Below are positions 17,049 to 25,798 of a stretch of DNA of 64,000 nucleotides, piece by piece (positions within the stretch are counted from its first letter, which is position 1; the number at the start of each line of letters is the position of its first letter). Source of the stretch: Methylorubrum aminovorans (lineage in GTDB: Bacteria > Pseudomonadota > Alphaproteobacteria > Rhizobiales > Beijerinckiaceae); contig NZ_BPRC01000001.1 of assembly GCF_022179725.1 (NCBI RefSeq), forward strand, positions 62,001 through 126,000, in the 5' to 3' direction. The notes under the pieces were generated by a model. It searched no databases. It was not told the DNA's origin and saw nothing but the letters and a program-made list of their open reading frames with translations. The position numbers and the translations under genes were made by a program.

Positions 17049-17714
17049 TCAGGCCGGTTCCCAGCCGATCGTGCCCTCGGGTTGGCGGAACGGACCCGGC
17101 CCGAGATCGCCGTAGCGCAGAAAGATCTGCATCGCCGGCTGCATCTCGCGGTGCAGGCGCTCCAGGCGGCTCTCCTGCTCGTCGGTCAGGATGGCGCGGC
17201 CGTCGGCATCCTTTTCCGGCGGCTCACCGAGATGGACCGCCATCTCCACCGTGTACCACGTCATGGCGCCGTAGGGCCGCTTCGGATCGACGCTCGGCAC
17301 GTCGTACTCGTCGTCCCATTCGAGGCTGAGCTGCGGCAGCAGCCGCAGGTGCTCGTCGGTCACCTCGAAGGTGATGTGCTCGGGCGTCTCGCCGGTGGCC
17401 TCGTCGCGGAACACGTCGAAGACATCCGCCGGCGCCAGCTTGGCGAGCGGGTTGTGATACTGGTAGCGGCCGGGCTTCAGCACGGCGTTCTGCAGGAACA
17501 CGGCGAGCGCGTCGCCCATCGCCCGGTGCTCCTCGTCCGCGCCCTCGTCGTCGCCGGTGACGTTGAAGATGTCGCCGTCGCGGTCGGTGCTGCCGTAGGG
17601 CGCGTCCGGATGGATCATCGGCGCGCCGGCCTCCGCCCCATTCCAGGCCACGACCATCCGCCGGATCAGCGCGATGCGCTCCAGCGTCAGGTCGAAGGTA
17701 TCCGTCTCGCTCAT
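17049..17714 (-). CDS. Conserved hypothetical acidic protein
   Basis: 221-residue acidic protein with no signal peptide or membrane segment. It starts at the ATG 17714 (MSETDTFDLTLERIALIRRM). It is rich in tryptophan/aspartate patches (LSLEWDDEYDVPSVDP, AMTWYTVEMAVHLGEPP) and ends in GTIGWEPA. I do not recognise the family. Coding is supported by clean codon use, the lack of a rival frame with sensible composition, and a free-standing position between DUF4424 and a repeat element. Function unknown. Confidence 0.75.
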   Translation of the reverse strand: MSETDTFDLTLERIALIRRMVVAWNGAEAGAPMIHPDAPYGSTDRDGDIFNVTGDDEGADEEHRAMGDALAVFLQNAVLKPGRYQYHNPLAKLAPADVFDVFRDEATGETPEHITFEVTDEHLRLLPQLSLEWDDEYDVPSVDPKRPYGAMTWYTVEMAVHLGEPPEKDADGRAILTDEQESRLERLHREMQPAMQIFLRYGDLGPGPFRQPEGTIGWEPA

Positions 17715-17817
17715 GTCGCCGGTCTGCCTCTCGCGCCCTGCGGGGCGGTTCAAGGCCCCGTCGCAACGCTCAGTGGCCCAGCGCCCGCGCGGGTGCAAGC
17801 GGTGTGGGGGTTCAGGC

Positions 17818-18015
17818 CCAGGGCAATCGCTCGAAGCCGTTTTGGCGGCTTCGCGGCGCGAAGAGCGCCGCGCGGAGCGGGCTTTTCACGACTTCCGTCC
17901 TGAAAAGCATCGAGCGGAGCGAAAGCCCAAGAAACCGAGGCTCTCTGCGGAGGCGGGCGCCGGCGACTGAGGCAGGCCAAGAAACCAGGGAAATCGCTTC
18001 AAGCGATTGCCCTGG
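17818..18015. repeat. MITE-like element with terminal inverted repeats (family B)
   Basis: Terminal inverted repeats of 20 bp at 17818-17837 and 17996-18015 match at 19 of 20 positions (CCAGGGCAATCGCTYGAAGC read inward). The right end also folds on itself (17985-18015), so it could act as a terminator for gph. The 198-bp inside carries GC-rich inverted pieces (CGGCGCGAAGAGCGCCG) and no gene. Confidence 0.65.
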
Positions 18016-18017
18016 AC

Positions 18018-18719
18018 TCAGGCCGCCGGCTTCACGCTCTCGCGGGCGAGGAGGGCATCGACCGCCTCGGGCAGGGCGTCGAAATGGTCGATGATCCAAT
18101 CGGGCGCCAAGTCGCGCATCGGCACCGGGGTGTAGCCGAAGGTCACGCCGACGACGGGGATGCCGGCGGCCTTGGCGGCGGCGACGTCGGCCTTGGAATC
18201 ACCCACCATCACCGCGCGGAGCGGATCGCCCCCGGCGCGCTCGACCGTCAGGGTGATGTGGCGCGGGTCGGGCTTCGAGTAGGCGAAGGTGTCCTTGCCG
18301 ACGATGGTGCGGAAGCGGTGACCGATGCCCAGTGCATCGAGCAGCGCCACCGCGTGCGACTCGACCTTGTTGGTGCAGATCGCGAGGCGGAAGCCCGCCG
18401 CCTCCAGCCGGCCGAGCGCCCCGATCACACCGGGGAAAAGGAACGAATTGTCGGTGAGATGGTCGCCGTAATGCTCAAGGAAGTCCTGGAACAGGGTCTC
18501 CAGCCGCTCCGGCGTCAGGCTCGCGCCCGCGACCGTGAAGCCGCGCTGGATCAGGGCGCGGGCGCCCGCGCCGAGCAGGTCGCGGGCCTGTTCGAGGGGA
18601 AGCGGCGCGTGGCCCTCGCGGGCGAGGATGACGTTGAGGGTGCCGATCAGGTCGCCTGCGGTCTCGGCGAGGGTGCCGTCGAGATCGAACACGACGATCG
18701 GGGAGCTGTTCACGGTCAT
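18018..18719 (-). CDS. gph: Phosphoglycolate phosphatase (HAD family)
   Basis: 233-residue cytoplasmic HAD-superfamily phosphatase. HAD motif I is VVFDLDGTLAET (nucleophile D12, general acid D14), motif II is in ICTNK, motif III is the lysine of YSKPDP and motif IV is VMVGDSKADV. The cap domain lies between residues 20 and 90. Gph removes 2-phosphoglycolate formed in DNA end repair or photorespiration-like side reactions. The start is the ATG at 18719 (MTVNSSPIVV). HAD specificity is hard to assign, but the sequence has the usual Gph layout. Confidence 0.88.
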   Translation of the reverse strand: MTVNSSPIVVFDLDGTLAETAGDLIGTLNVILAREGHAPLPLEQARDLLGAGARALIQRGFTVAGASLTPERLETLFQDFLEHYGDHLTDNSFLFPGVIGALGRLEAAGFRLAICTNKVESHAVALLDALGIGHRFRTIVGKDTFAYSKPDPRHITLTVERAGGDPLRAVMVGDSKADVAAAKAAGIPVVGVTFGYTPVPMRDLAPDWIIDHFDALPEAVDALLARESVKPAA

Positions 18720-18902
18720 CGGCGTCCCGGTTCGTTCCACTGTCAAGCTGGCTAGCGGTCGTGTCCCTTACGATCAACCCTGACGGTTGACGCGCGGTTA
18801 GCGCGGCCCCTCAGTGTTGCCTCTCTGCCCAAGCTCCGCCACGGAACGGGTGCTTGATCGCGCTCCGCCTCGATTCGCCGCTCGGCCCCCGCAACGGATA
18901 CG

Positions 18903-19397
18903 ATGTCCCGCCCCATGCGTTCCCTTCCGCGCCCGACCTTCCGCCTGCTCGCCGCCACCCTGGCCCTCCTGCCGGTCGCGGCCGAAGCCGCCGGGCCCTA
19001 CGAATTCGTGGCCGCCCCCGCGGTCGATCTGAACCGGATCTACCGAATCGACCGCGCCAACGGCGAAGTCACCTCCTGCCAGTACGGCCTGCGCGACGAC
19101 AGCGTCGGCGTCACCCTATGCTTCGCTGCCGGGGAGGGCGCCGGTCCGCAGACGCCGGGCGAGTACGGACTGATTGCCTCCCGCCACGCCCGCGAATCGG
19201 GGATCTACCGCGTCAACTACCGTACGGGCGAAACCAGCGCCTGCTACGTGCAGATCCGCCAGGAACTCGTGGTCTGCACCGAGCAGGCCGGTCCGCCGCC
19301 CGCCGGCACCGCGAGCGGGGCGGGTGCGGCCGCGACCGGTCCGGCCCCCGGCCGCGCGGGCCCGAGCGCCACGCCGCCGCAGGGAACGCGGCCCTGA
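18903..19397 (+). CDS. Secreted hypothetical protein
   Basis: 164-residue protein with a signal peptide ending near residue 29 (LLPVAAEA-AG). The mature part has two repeated units of similar pattern (NRIYRIDRANGEVTSCQYG and GIYRVNYRTGETSACYVQ), each with a cysteine, then an alanine/glycine/proline tail from about residue 130. The two-unit layout suggests a small beta-repeat domain with a possible disulfide. I do not recognise a named family. It is monocistronic, 183 bp from divergent gph. Confidence 0.75.
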   Translation: MSRPMRSLPRPTFRLLAATLALLPVAAEAAGPYEFVAAPAVDLNRIYRIDRANGEVTSCQYGLRDDSVGVTLCFAAGEGAGPQTPGEYGLIASRHARESGIYRVNYRTGETSACYVQIRQELVVCTEQAGPPPAGTASGAGAAATGPAPGRAGPSATPPQGTRP

Positions 19398-19580
19398 GAC
19401 CCGGAGGCGGCGAAAAGCCCCGTGTCCTGAGCCGCGACTCGGCCTTGATGCTTCCTTGCGTCCGTCTTTTGCGGTCGCGGAGAGGCGTGCTAGGGCCTGC
19501 CTTCTCAATCGCCCCAGATTCGCCGCTCTAGCTCCGACGGTCCGAGTGCTCCCGATGAATTCGATGTCCGAGATCGTGTC
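19398..19580. other. Upstream region of rpiA with a nine-codon minicistron
   Basis: A short reading frame (MNSMSEIVS, 19555-19584) ends in a TGA that overlaps the GTG start of rpiA (GTGA). It could couple rpiA translation to a leader peptide. Nothing else is evident. Confidence 0.35.
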
Positions 19581-20291
19581 GTGAGTGCGCCGGACCTCAA
19601 GCGCGCGGCGGCGGAGCGTGCGATCCCGCTGGTCGAGGACGGGATGCGCCTCGGCATCGGCACCGGCAGCACCGCGGCCGCCTTCATCGCGCTTCTCGGC
19701 GAGCGCGTGCGCGCCGGCCTGACCGTAACCGGTGTCCCGACTTCGGAGGCGACGCGCATCGCCTGCGAGCGCGAGGGCATCCCGCTCGCCACCCTCGAGG
19801 AGCTGCCCGAACTCGATCTGACCATCGACGGGGCCGACGAGGTCGATAGCAATCTGCGCCTCATCAAGGGCGGCGGCGCCGCGCTGCTGCGCGAAAAGAT
19901 CGTCGCGGTGGCGAGCCGCCGCATGGTGGTGATCGCCGACGCCTCAAAACGGGTCGAGACCCTGGGTGCCTTTCCGCTGCCCGTCGAGGTGAATTTGTTC
20001 GGCATCGGCGCCACCACCCGCGCCGTCGAGGCGGCGGTGGCGGGCGCCGGTTGCACGGGCGAGATCGTGCGCCGCTACGACGCCTCCGGTGCGCCTGTCC
20101 TGACCGATGGCGGCCATGCCATCCTCGATCTGCGGCTCGGTCGCATTCCCGATCCGGAGGCCCTGTCCGCCCGGCTCTGGGCGGTGCCGGGCGTGGTCGA
20201 GCACGGCCTGTTCCTCGGCATCGCCGACGCGGCCATCCTCGCCGCCTCCGACGGCGAGGCGGCGGTCGTCAGCGTCCTCGGCCGCCTCTGA
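19581..20291 (+). CDS. rpiA: Ribose-5-phosphate isomerase A
   Basis: 236-residue cytoplasmic enzyme that interconverts ribose 5-phosphate and ribulose 5-phosphate in the pentose phosphate pathway. The phosphate-binding [12 protein letters not shown] (about residues 25-36), the catalytic DGADEVD (about 82-88), [12 protein letters not shown] (about 94-105) and the conserved PVEV segment are present, and the length is normal. The GTG start at 19581 overlaps the stop of a nine-codon leader frame. It heads a run that continues with DUF2059, an O-antigen-ligase-like gene and gor. Confidence 0.96.
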   Translation: MSAPDLKRAAAERAIPLVEDGMRLGIGTGSTAAAFIALLGERVRAGLTVTGVPTSEATRIACEREGIPLATLEELPELDLTIDGADEVDSNLRLIKGGGAALLREKIVAVASRRMVVIADASKRVETLGAFPLPVEVNLFGIGATTRAVEAAVAGAGCTGEIVRRYDASGAPVLTDGGHAILDLRLGRIPDPEALSARLWAVPGVVEHGLFLGIADAAILAASDGEAAVVSVLGRL

Positions 20292-20332
20292 CGCTCGGCC
20301 GCATCCCTTTCCTGTCCCGGAGCTTCTCCCGC

Positions 20333-20929
20333 ATGGTCCTCCGTCTCGCCGCCCTGGGCGGCCCCGTCCTCGCGGCCCTGCTGTCGCAGGCCTTCCTCGT
20401 GCCGGCGGCGCTCGCGCAGCAGCCGGCCGCCAAACCCCCGGCCGCCTCCCCGAAGCCGACCGCGAAGCCCGGCGCGGCCCCGCCGCCGGCGCCCGCGCCG
20501 GAGCCGGAGGTCAGCGCCTCCCATCTCACGCTCGCCCGGGAGGTGATGCTGAGTTCCGGCATCGCCCGCTCCTTCGACTCGATCATCCCGACCATGGCCG
20601 ATCAGATCCGCAAGAATGCGGTGACGCGGCCCGACCTCGCCAAGGATCTGGACGAGGTGCTGAAAAGTCTCGATCCGGAGATGGAGCTGCAGAAGCAGCG
20701 GCTGATCAACATCGCCGCGCGCATCTACGCCAAGCGCCTGACCGAGGCTGAGCTGAAGGACATCGTCGCCTTCTTCCGCTCGCCCGCGGGCAAGCGCTAC
20801 GTCGAGACCCAGCCGCAGGTGCTCGACGACATGGTCGGCGCCATGCAGGATTGGACCCAGGAGGTGTCGGAATACATCATGGTCCGCACCCGTGCCGAGA
20901 TGGGCAAGCGCGGCCACCAGCTCCAGTGA
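20333..20929 (+). CDS. DUF2059 domain-containing secreted protein
   Basis: 198-residue exported protein. A signal peptide (about residues 1-27) precedes a proline/alanine/lysine-rich linker and the DUF2059 domain (about 60-190) with IAARIYAKRLTEAELKDIVAFF and SPAGKRYVETQPQV. In Rhizobiales this family sits between rpiA and gor, as here. The start is the ATG at 20333. Its stop TGA overlaps the GTG of the next gene (GTGA), so the two are translationally coupled. Function unknown, presumed periplasmic. Confidence 0.88.
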   Translation: MVLRLAALGGPVLAALLSQAFLVPAALAQQPAAKPPAASPKPTAKPGAAPPPAPAPEPEVSASHLTLAREVMLSSGIARSFDSIIPTMADQIRKNAVTRPDLAKDLDEVLKSLDPEMELQKQRLINIAARIYAKRLTEAELKDIVAFFRSPAGKRYVETQPQVLDDMVGAMQDWTQEVSEYIMVRTRAEMGKRGHQLQ

Positions 20930-22155
20930 TCGTCGGCCCCGCCGCGGCGGCGCGCCTCTACGCCTCCGGCGCCGTCGCGCTGGCGCTGGTGGCGCCGGTG
21001 ATGGCGCTGGCCAACCGGTCGAGCCCGCTCGTCGTCGGCATTGCCGCCCTGCTGTTCCTCGCCGGCGCCGTAGCCGAGTATCGGGGGCGGGCGGTGTCCC
21101 TGCTAATCGCCCCGCTGCGCTCGCCCCTCGGCCTGGCCGCGCTTGCCTTCCTCGGCTGGTGCCTCGTCTCGCTGTCCTGGAGCCCGTTTCCCGCCCTGTG
21201 GTGGCGGGTCCTGTCCGAGTTCCTGCCGACGCTGATCGCGGCTTCGATCCTCGCCCGACTCGCACCGGCCCGGCTGCCAGGCTGGGCGCTGCCGCTCGGC
21301 GCGGGCCTGCTGGCCGCTGCCTGCCTCACCATCGTGGCAAGCCTCGCCCTCGATCTCGCGCCGCAGGTCTGGCTCGGGCAGCGCGTCGCTCTGTTCATGT
21401 TCAACCGCCCGCTGCTGACGGTGCTGCTGCTCGCCGGGCCGCTCGCCGCCTTCCTCGCCCTGCGCGGCCATCGCCTCGCGGCTGGGGCCCTCCTCGCCGG
21501 GGCGGCCCTGGCGATCCTGCGCTCGATCAGCGGCGCGGCCACTCTCGGCCTAATCGCGGGCGGCGGGATGTTCGCGGTCGGGCGTCTCCTCCCGCGCTCC
21601 GTGGCCCTTTGGCTCGCGGCGCTGGTGCTCGGGCTCGCCTTCGCCCTGGCGCCGGTCGAGGGCGACATCCTCCACCGGCTGATGCCGGAGGCGGCGCATG
21701 AGCGGCTGACGCAGTCCTCGTCGCGGGCGCGGGTCGCCATCGCCCAGAGCTTCGGTGCCGCGGTGGCGCAGGCGCCGTGGATCGGCTCCGGCTACGGCAT
21801 GGCCCTGCGTTTCGCGGAGGTCCCGGCGGCGCAGGCGCTCGAACCGGAGATGCGGGCGATGCTGGCCGTCGGCCACCCGCACAACACCTTCCTGCAGATC
21901 TGGTCCGAACTCGGCCTCGTCGGCGCTCTGCTGGGGGCGCTGGTCGCCTTTCTCGCCCTGCGGGCGGCTTCGGCCCTGCCGCGGCTCTTGTTCGCCACGG
22001 CGCTCGGGCTGCTCGGCGCGGCGGTGGCGGTGATGTTCGTCGAGCACGGCGCGTGGCAGGGATGGTGGACGGCGGGCCTCGGGGCGGCCATCACATGGCT
22101 GCGGGCGGCGGCGTGCGCGCGGCCCCCATATGAGAGCGCACACGAGAGCGCATGA
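20926..22155 (+). CDS. O-antigen ligase/polymerase-like membrane protein
   Basis: 409-residue integral membrane protein with about 10-11 hydrophobic helices. The family mark of O-antigen ligases and Wzy-type polymerases is visible near residue 320: GSGYGMAL followed by VGHPHNTFLQIWSELGLVGALLG. Such proteins transfer or polymerise lipid-linked glycans on the periplasmic side. The GTG start at 20926 overlaps the DUF2059 stop and its own stop overlaps the gor ATG (ATGA), so it is wedged into an otherwise conserved rpiA-DUF2059-gor run. A second member lies at the right window edge. No glycosyltransferases are adjacent, so the substrate is open. Confidence 0.85.
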   Translation: MIVGPAAAARLYASGAVALALVAPVMALANRSSPLVVGIAALLFLAGAVAEYRGRAVSLLIAPLRSPLGLAALAFLGWCLVSLSWSPFPALWWRVLSEFLPTLIAASILARLAPARLPGWALPLGAGLLAAACLTIVASLALDLAPQVWLGQRVALFMFNRPLLTVLLLAGPLAAFLALRGHRLAAGALLAGAALAILRSISGAATLGLIAGGGMFAVGRLLPRSVALWLAALVLGLAFALAPVEGDILHRLMPEAAHERLTQSSSRARVAIAQSFGAAVAQAPWIGSGYGMALRFAEVPAAQALEPEMRAMLAVGHPHNTFLQIWSELGLVGALLGALVAFLALRAASALPRLLFATALGLLGAAVAVMFVEHGAWQGWWTAGLGAAITWLRAAACARPPYESAHESA

Positions 22156-23567
22156 GCGAGACCAAGATGAGCGAGACCAAGATGGACGAGTCTTGCGACG
22201 TCGACCTGTTCGTGATCGGCGGCGGCTCCGGCGGGGTGCGGGCGGCCCGCATCGCCGCCGGCCACGGTGCACGGGTGATGCTGGCGGAAGAGTACCGCGT
22301 CGGCGGCACCTGCGTGATCCGCGGCTGCGTGCCGAAGAAGCTGATGGTCTATGCCGGCCGCTTCACCGACGAGTTCGAGGATGCCGCCGGCTTCGGCTGG
22401 CACCTCGAGACGCCGCGCTTCGACTGGGCCGCGCTGAAGCGCTCGCGCGACGCGGAGGTGGCGCGACTGGAGGGCATCTACGGCCGCAACCTCGCGGGCG
22501 CCGGCGTCGAGGTCGTCGCCGACCGGGCGGTGATCGAGGATCCGCACACGGTGCGCCTCGTCCATTCCGACCGACGCGTTCGCGCGAAGTTCATTCTGAT
22601 CGCGACCGGCGCGACGCCAGTGCGCGAGCCGCTGATTCCCGGCGCGGAGCTTGCGATCGATTCGAACGGCGTGTTCGAGCTGGAGACCCAGCCGGAGCGC
22701 ATCCTCGTGGTCGGCGGCGGCTACATCGCCGTGGAATTCGCCGGCGTCTTTGCGAGCCTCGGCTCGAAGACGACGCTGCTCCACCGCGGAAAGAGCCTGC
22801 TGCGCGGCTTCGATCCCGAGATCGCCGACGCGCTCGGCGAGGCTTACGCCAAGCGCATGGATCTGCGGCTGGAGCAGACCGTCGAGCGTCTCGAGCGCGA
22901 CGGCTCGGCCATCCGCGCCACCTTGAGCGGCGGCGAGAGCCTGACCGTCGATTGCGTGCTGGTGGCGACCGGGCGGCGCCCGAACGTCGCCGGGCTCGGA
23001 CTGGAGCGGGTCGGCATCGACCTCGATGCGCGGGGTGCGATCCCCGTCGAGGCGGATTCGCGCACCAAGGTGCCGTCGATCTACGCCGTCGGCGACGTCA
23101 ACGGCCGCGCCGCGCTCACCCCCGTGGCGATCCGCGAGGGCCACGCCTTCGCCGACACGGTGTTCGGCCAAAAGCCCTGGTGCGTCGATCACCGCCTGAT
23201 CGCGACCGCCGTGTTCTCGACGCCGGAGATCGGCGTGGTCGGCCACAACGAGGATGTGGCGCGGCGCTGCTACGGCGAGATCGACGTCTACAAGGCGAGC
23301 TTCCGCCCGATGAAGGCGACGCTGTCCGGCCGCGACGAGCGGGTGATCATGAAGGTGCTGGTGGACCGCGCCAGCGACCGGGTGGTCGGCGTTCACGTGC
23401 TCGGGCCGGATGCCGGCGAGATCATTCAGGCGGTCGGCATCGCGGTCACCATGGGCGCGACCAAGGCCGATTTCGACCGCACCATCGCCGTGCACCCGAC
23501 GCTCGGCGAGGAACTGGTCACGATGCGCACGCCGTTCGTGGTGAAGCATCCGGTGGGGGTTGGGTAG
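22152..23567 (+). CDS. gor: Glutathione-disulfide reductase
   Basis: 471-residue cytoplasmic flavoenzyme that reduces GSSG with NADPH. FAD-binding GGGSGGVRAARIAA, the redox disulfide in GGTCVIRGCVPKK (C54 and C59), the NADPH fold VVGGGYIAVEFAGVFASLG and the C-terminal HPTLGEE active-site histidine are all present. The start region carries a tandem 15-bp repeat (MSETKMSETKMDES), so three in-frame ATGs compete; the first overlaps the upstream stop (ATGA). The enzyme body only begins near residue 15, so starting at any of them should give a working protein. Confidence 0.95.
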   Translation: MSETKMSETKMDESCDVDLFVIGGGSGGVRAARIAAGHGARVMLAEEYRVGGTCVIRGCVPKKLMVYAGRFTDEFEDAAGFGWHLETPRFDWAALKRSRDAEVARLEGIYGRNLAGAGVEVVADRAVIEDPHTVRLVHSDRRVRAKFILIATGATPVREPLIPGAELAIDSNGVFELETQPERILVVGGGYIAVEFAGVFASLGSKTTLLHRGKSLLRGFDPEIADALGEAYAKRMDLRLEQTVERLERDGSAIRATLSGGESLTVDCVLVATGRRPNVAGLGLERVGIDLDARGAIPVEADSRTKVPSIYAVGDVNGRAALTPVAIREGHAFADTVFGQKPWCVDHRLIATAVFSTPEIGVVGHNEDVARRCYGEIDVYKASFRPMKATLSGRDERVIMKVLVDRASDRVVGVHVLGPDAGEIIQAVGIAVTMGATKADFDRTIAVHPTLGEELVTMRTPFVVKHPVGVG

Positions 23568-23568
23568 C

Positions 23569-25029
23569 CTACTCGGCCGCCGGAAGGCTCAGCGATAGCA
23601 GCCGCGCGGTGCGCGACCGGCTGCCGCTGCTCGGATCGGCGCCGGGCTCGAACGCGCGGCGACCGTCGTCGAGGGCGCCGTTCACCGCGTCGATGGCGAG
23701 GATCAGCGCGGAGATCATGCGCGAGTCGATGCTGCGCTCGCGGGCTTGGCGCACCACGTCGGCGATCAGCGCGTCGGTCTCGCGGGTCAGCGCGTCGAGG
23801 GCGGCTGCCGACTGCGCCTCGCGGGCCTCGGCCAGGATGTCGAGCAGGCGGTCGAGGATGATGTCGATGCGCTCGCGCCGCTTGCGGGCGAGCCGCTGGC
23901 CGATCCACGCGATGCCCGAGCCCACCGTGCCGCCGAAGAAGGCGAACAGGTAGATCCAGTCCTCGTAGCGGTCGAGGAAGGTCTGCTGCTCGCGCTCGAA
24001 ATAATCCACCGCGCCGGGATGATTGGGGAGCTGCGCGCTCGTGGCCGTAACGGTGGTGTCGTAGTCCGGCGGCTTCATCTGCTGGGCGATCGGGGCGGCG
24101 GCGGCGAGCCGCGAGCGCCACTCGAATAGGTGCTGCACCACGGATGCCACGGCGACGCGGCTCACCGCGCCGCGGGCCATCAGCCGGTAGGACACGCCCA
24201 CCGTCTCGACGTCCTCCACCGGGCGCTTGGGCCGGCCGCCGAAGGTGCCCGCCGAGAGCGTGACCGGCTGGAGCGCCGGCATCCGCTCCACGATCGCCTT
24301 GCCGTCCGGCACGCTGACGAGGGCCACCTTGCGCTCCGGCGAGGCAGCCTCGACCGCCCGCAGCATCGCCTGCGCCGGCTTGGCGGTGGGGGAGGCGATG
24401 ATTGCCACCGCATCGACCCGCTTCGCCTCCAGCGCCCCGGTGATCTCGCTGGCCTTCAGCGGGACGAGGCCGATGCGGCCGGCCGCGAGGGCCTCGCCGC
24501 CCAGCGCTTCTGCTTCCGGGGCCGCCTTGAAATCGTAGAAGTCGAGCAGGTTCGTCAGCACCGGCAGGTCGGCTTCGTGGCGCGCGACGACGCCGAGGCG
24601 CCGGGTCGAGAGATCGGAAAAGCTCTCGATCTCGTTGGCCTCGGGTGCCGCGACGATCAGCGCCTCGTCGTGGAGGATCGCCAGCGTCAGGCCGTTATCC
24701 GGCAGCTTCACGTCCGGCCGCACCACCGCGAGGTCGGCGCGGCCCTGCTCCAGGGCGGCGGCGCTGTCGCGCACGTCGTCGAACGGCACGACCTGGAGCC
24801 GCACATCCTCGTGATTGCGGGTGAGCGCCCGCGCGTAGATCTCGATCAGCCCCGCCTCGACACCGTCGCGCGGGCCCACCGCCACGGTGAGCAGCGTGGG
24901 ACGGGAGAAATAGATGACGAGGCCGGCCACGGCCGCGAACCCGAGGGCCAGCAGCACGTAGAGCCATTCGCGCCTCATGAGCCGGGCCGCCATGCGGCGC
25001 CGTAGCCCTCGAAATCGCGTGCGATCCAT
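23569..25029 (-). CDS. TAXI-family (TRAP-type) solute-binding membrane protein
   Basis: 486-residue protein. An N-terminal hydrophobic helix (about residues 22-42) is followed by a periplasmic TAXI/NMT1-like binding domain (about 50-330: TLLTVAVGPRDGVEAGLIEIYARAL, GRADLAVVRPD). A second helix (about 372-392, WIYLFAFFGGTVGSGIAWI) leads to a helical, arginine-rich cytoplasmic tail. TAXI proteins bind substrates for TRAP carriers, but the membrane-anchored form with a cytoplasmic tail has no carrier gene beside it and may act as a sensor. The start was set at the ATG 25029; a longer frame from 25095 would overlap the divergent recX. Confidence 0.8.
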   Translation of the reverse strand: MDRTRFRGLRRRMAARLMRREWLYVLLALGFAAVAGLVIYFSRPTLLTVAVGPRDGVEAGLIEIYARALTRNHEDVRLQVVPFDDVRDSAAALEQGRADLAVVRPDVKLPDNGLTLAILHDEALIVAAPEANEIESFSDLSTRRLGVVARHEADLPVLTNLLDFYDFKAAPEAEALGGEALAAGRIGLVPLKASEITGALEAKRVDAVAIIASPTAKPAQAMLRAVEAASPERKVALVSVPDGKAIVERMPALQPVTLSAGTFGGRPKRPVEDVETVGVSYRLMARGAVSRVAVASVVQHLFEWRSRLAAAAPIAQQMKPPDYDTTVTATSAQLPNHPGAVDYFEREQQTFLDRYEDWIYLFAFFGGTVGSGIAWIGQRLARKRRERIDIILDRLLDILAEAREAQSAAALDALTRETDALIADVVRQARERSIDSRMISALILAIDAVNGALDDGRRAFEPGADPSSGSRSRTARLLSLSLPAAE

Positions 25030-25073
25030 CCAAGATTCATGAATCGAAAACCTGTCCGGATCGTGAAGAACGA

Positions 25074-25712
25074 ATGATTGCGCGAACCGTTTCAAGCCGA
25101 CGTGATGGCCCAGGCGAGGGGCAGGGTGAGGGCCGACCCGAACCGAGGCCCGAGCCGCCGGTCACGCCTGCCTGGCTGGAGCGGGTGACGACGCATTATC
25201 TTGACCGCTACGGCGCCTCCTCCGAGATGCTGCGGCGGGTGCTCGCCCGCCGAATCGCGCGTCGCTGCCGCTCCCGCGACGAGGATCCGGGCGCGCATGC
25301 CGGGCTGATCGAGGAGACGGTCGCCCGCGCCCAGCGCGCCGGGCTGGTCGATGATGCGCGCTTCGCCGCCGCCCGCCTGCGGGGATTGCGACGGCGCGGC
25401 ACCTCGACCCGTCAGGTCCAGGCGCGCCTTGCCGCCAAGGGGATCGATGCCGAGACGATCGCGGCGACGCTGGCCGAGGAGCGGGAGGAGGCGGAAGGGG
25501 CAGAGGGCAGCGAGGCCGACACCGAGGCGCAGGCCGCCCGCGCCTATGCCCGCCGCCGCCGTCTCGGTCCCTATCGCCGGCCGGGCACCCGCGAGGCCAA
25601 CCGCGAGCGCGACCTCGCCGCCATGGCACGGGCGGGTTTTTCCTACGCCCTGGCCAAGGCCGTGATCGCCGGCGAAGCAGAGGAGGATGAAACAACCCTC
25701 GGTGAAGAATGA
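25074..25712 (+). CDS. recX: RecX-family regulatory protein
   Basis: 212-residue protein of the RecX family, a modulator of RecA filaments. The core of three-helix repeats runs from about residue 35 to 190: TPAWLERVTTHYLDRYGASSEMLRRVL, then GLVDDARFAAARLRGLRRRGTSTRQVQARLAAKGI, then the C-terminal repeat with AMARAGFSYALAKAVIAG. An acidic insert of about 20 residues (EEREEAEGAEGSEADTE) separates repeats two and three. It is not next to recA, and it is divergent from the TAXI gene. The start could lie further in, since residues 1-30 are low complexity. Confidence 0.85.
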   Translation: MIARTVSSRRDGPGEGQGEGRPEPRPEPPVTPAWLERVTTHYLDRYGASSEMLRRVLARRIARRCRSRDEDPGAHAGLIEETVARAQRAGLVDDARFAAARLRGLRRRGTSTRQVQARLAAKGIDAETIAATLAEEREEAEGAEGSEADTEAQAARAYARRRRLGPYRRPGTREANRERDLAAMARAGFSYALAKAVIAGEAEEDETTLGEE

Positions 25713-25798
25713 GGGATGGCCCCCTCGACAGGCTCGCCTGCCGCTCCACGTCGGAGGCCACGCGGATCGCTTCCGCTCCGACGACGAGGACGACGTAC

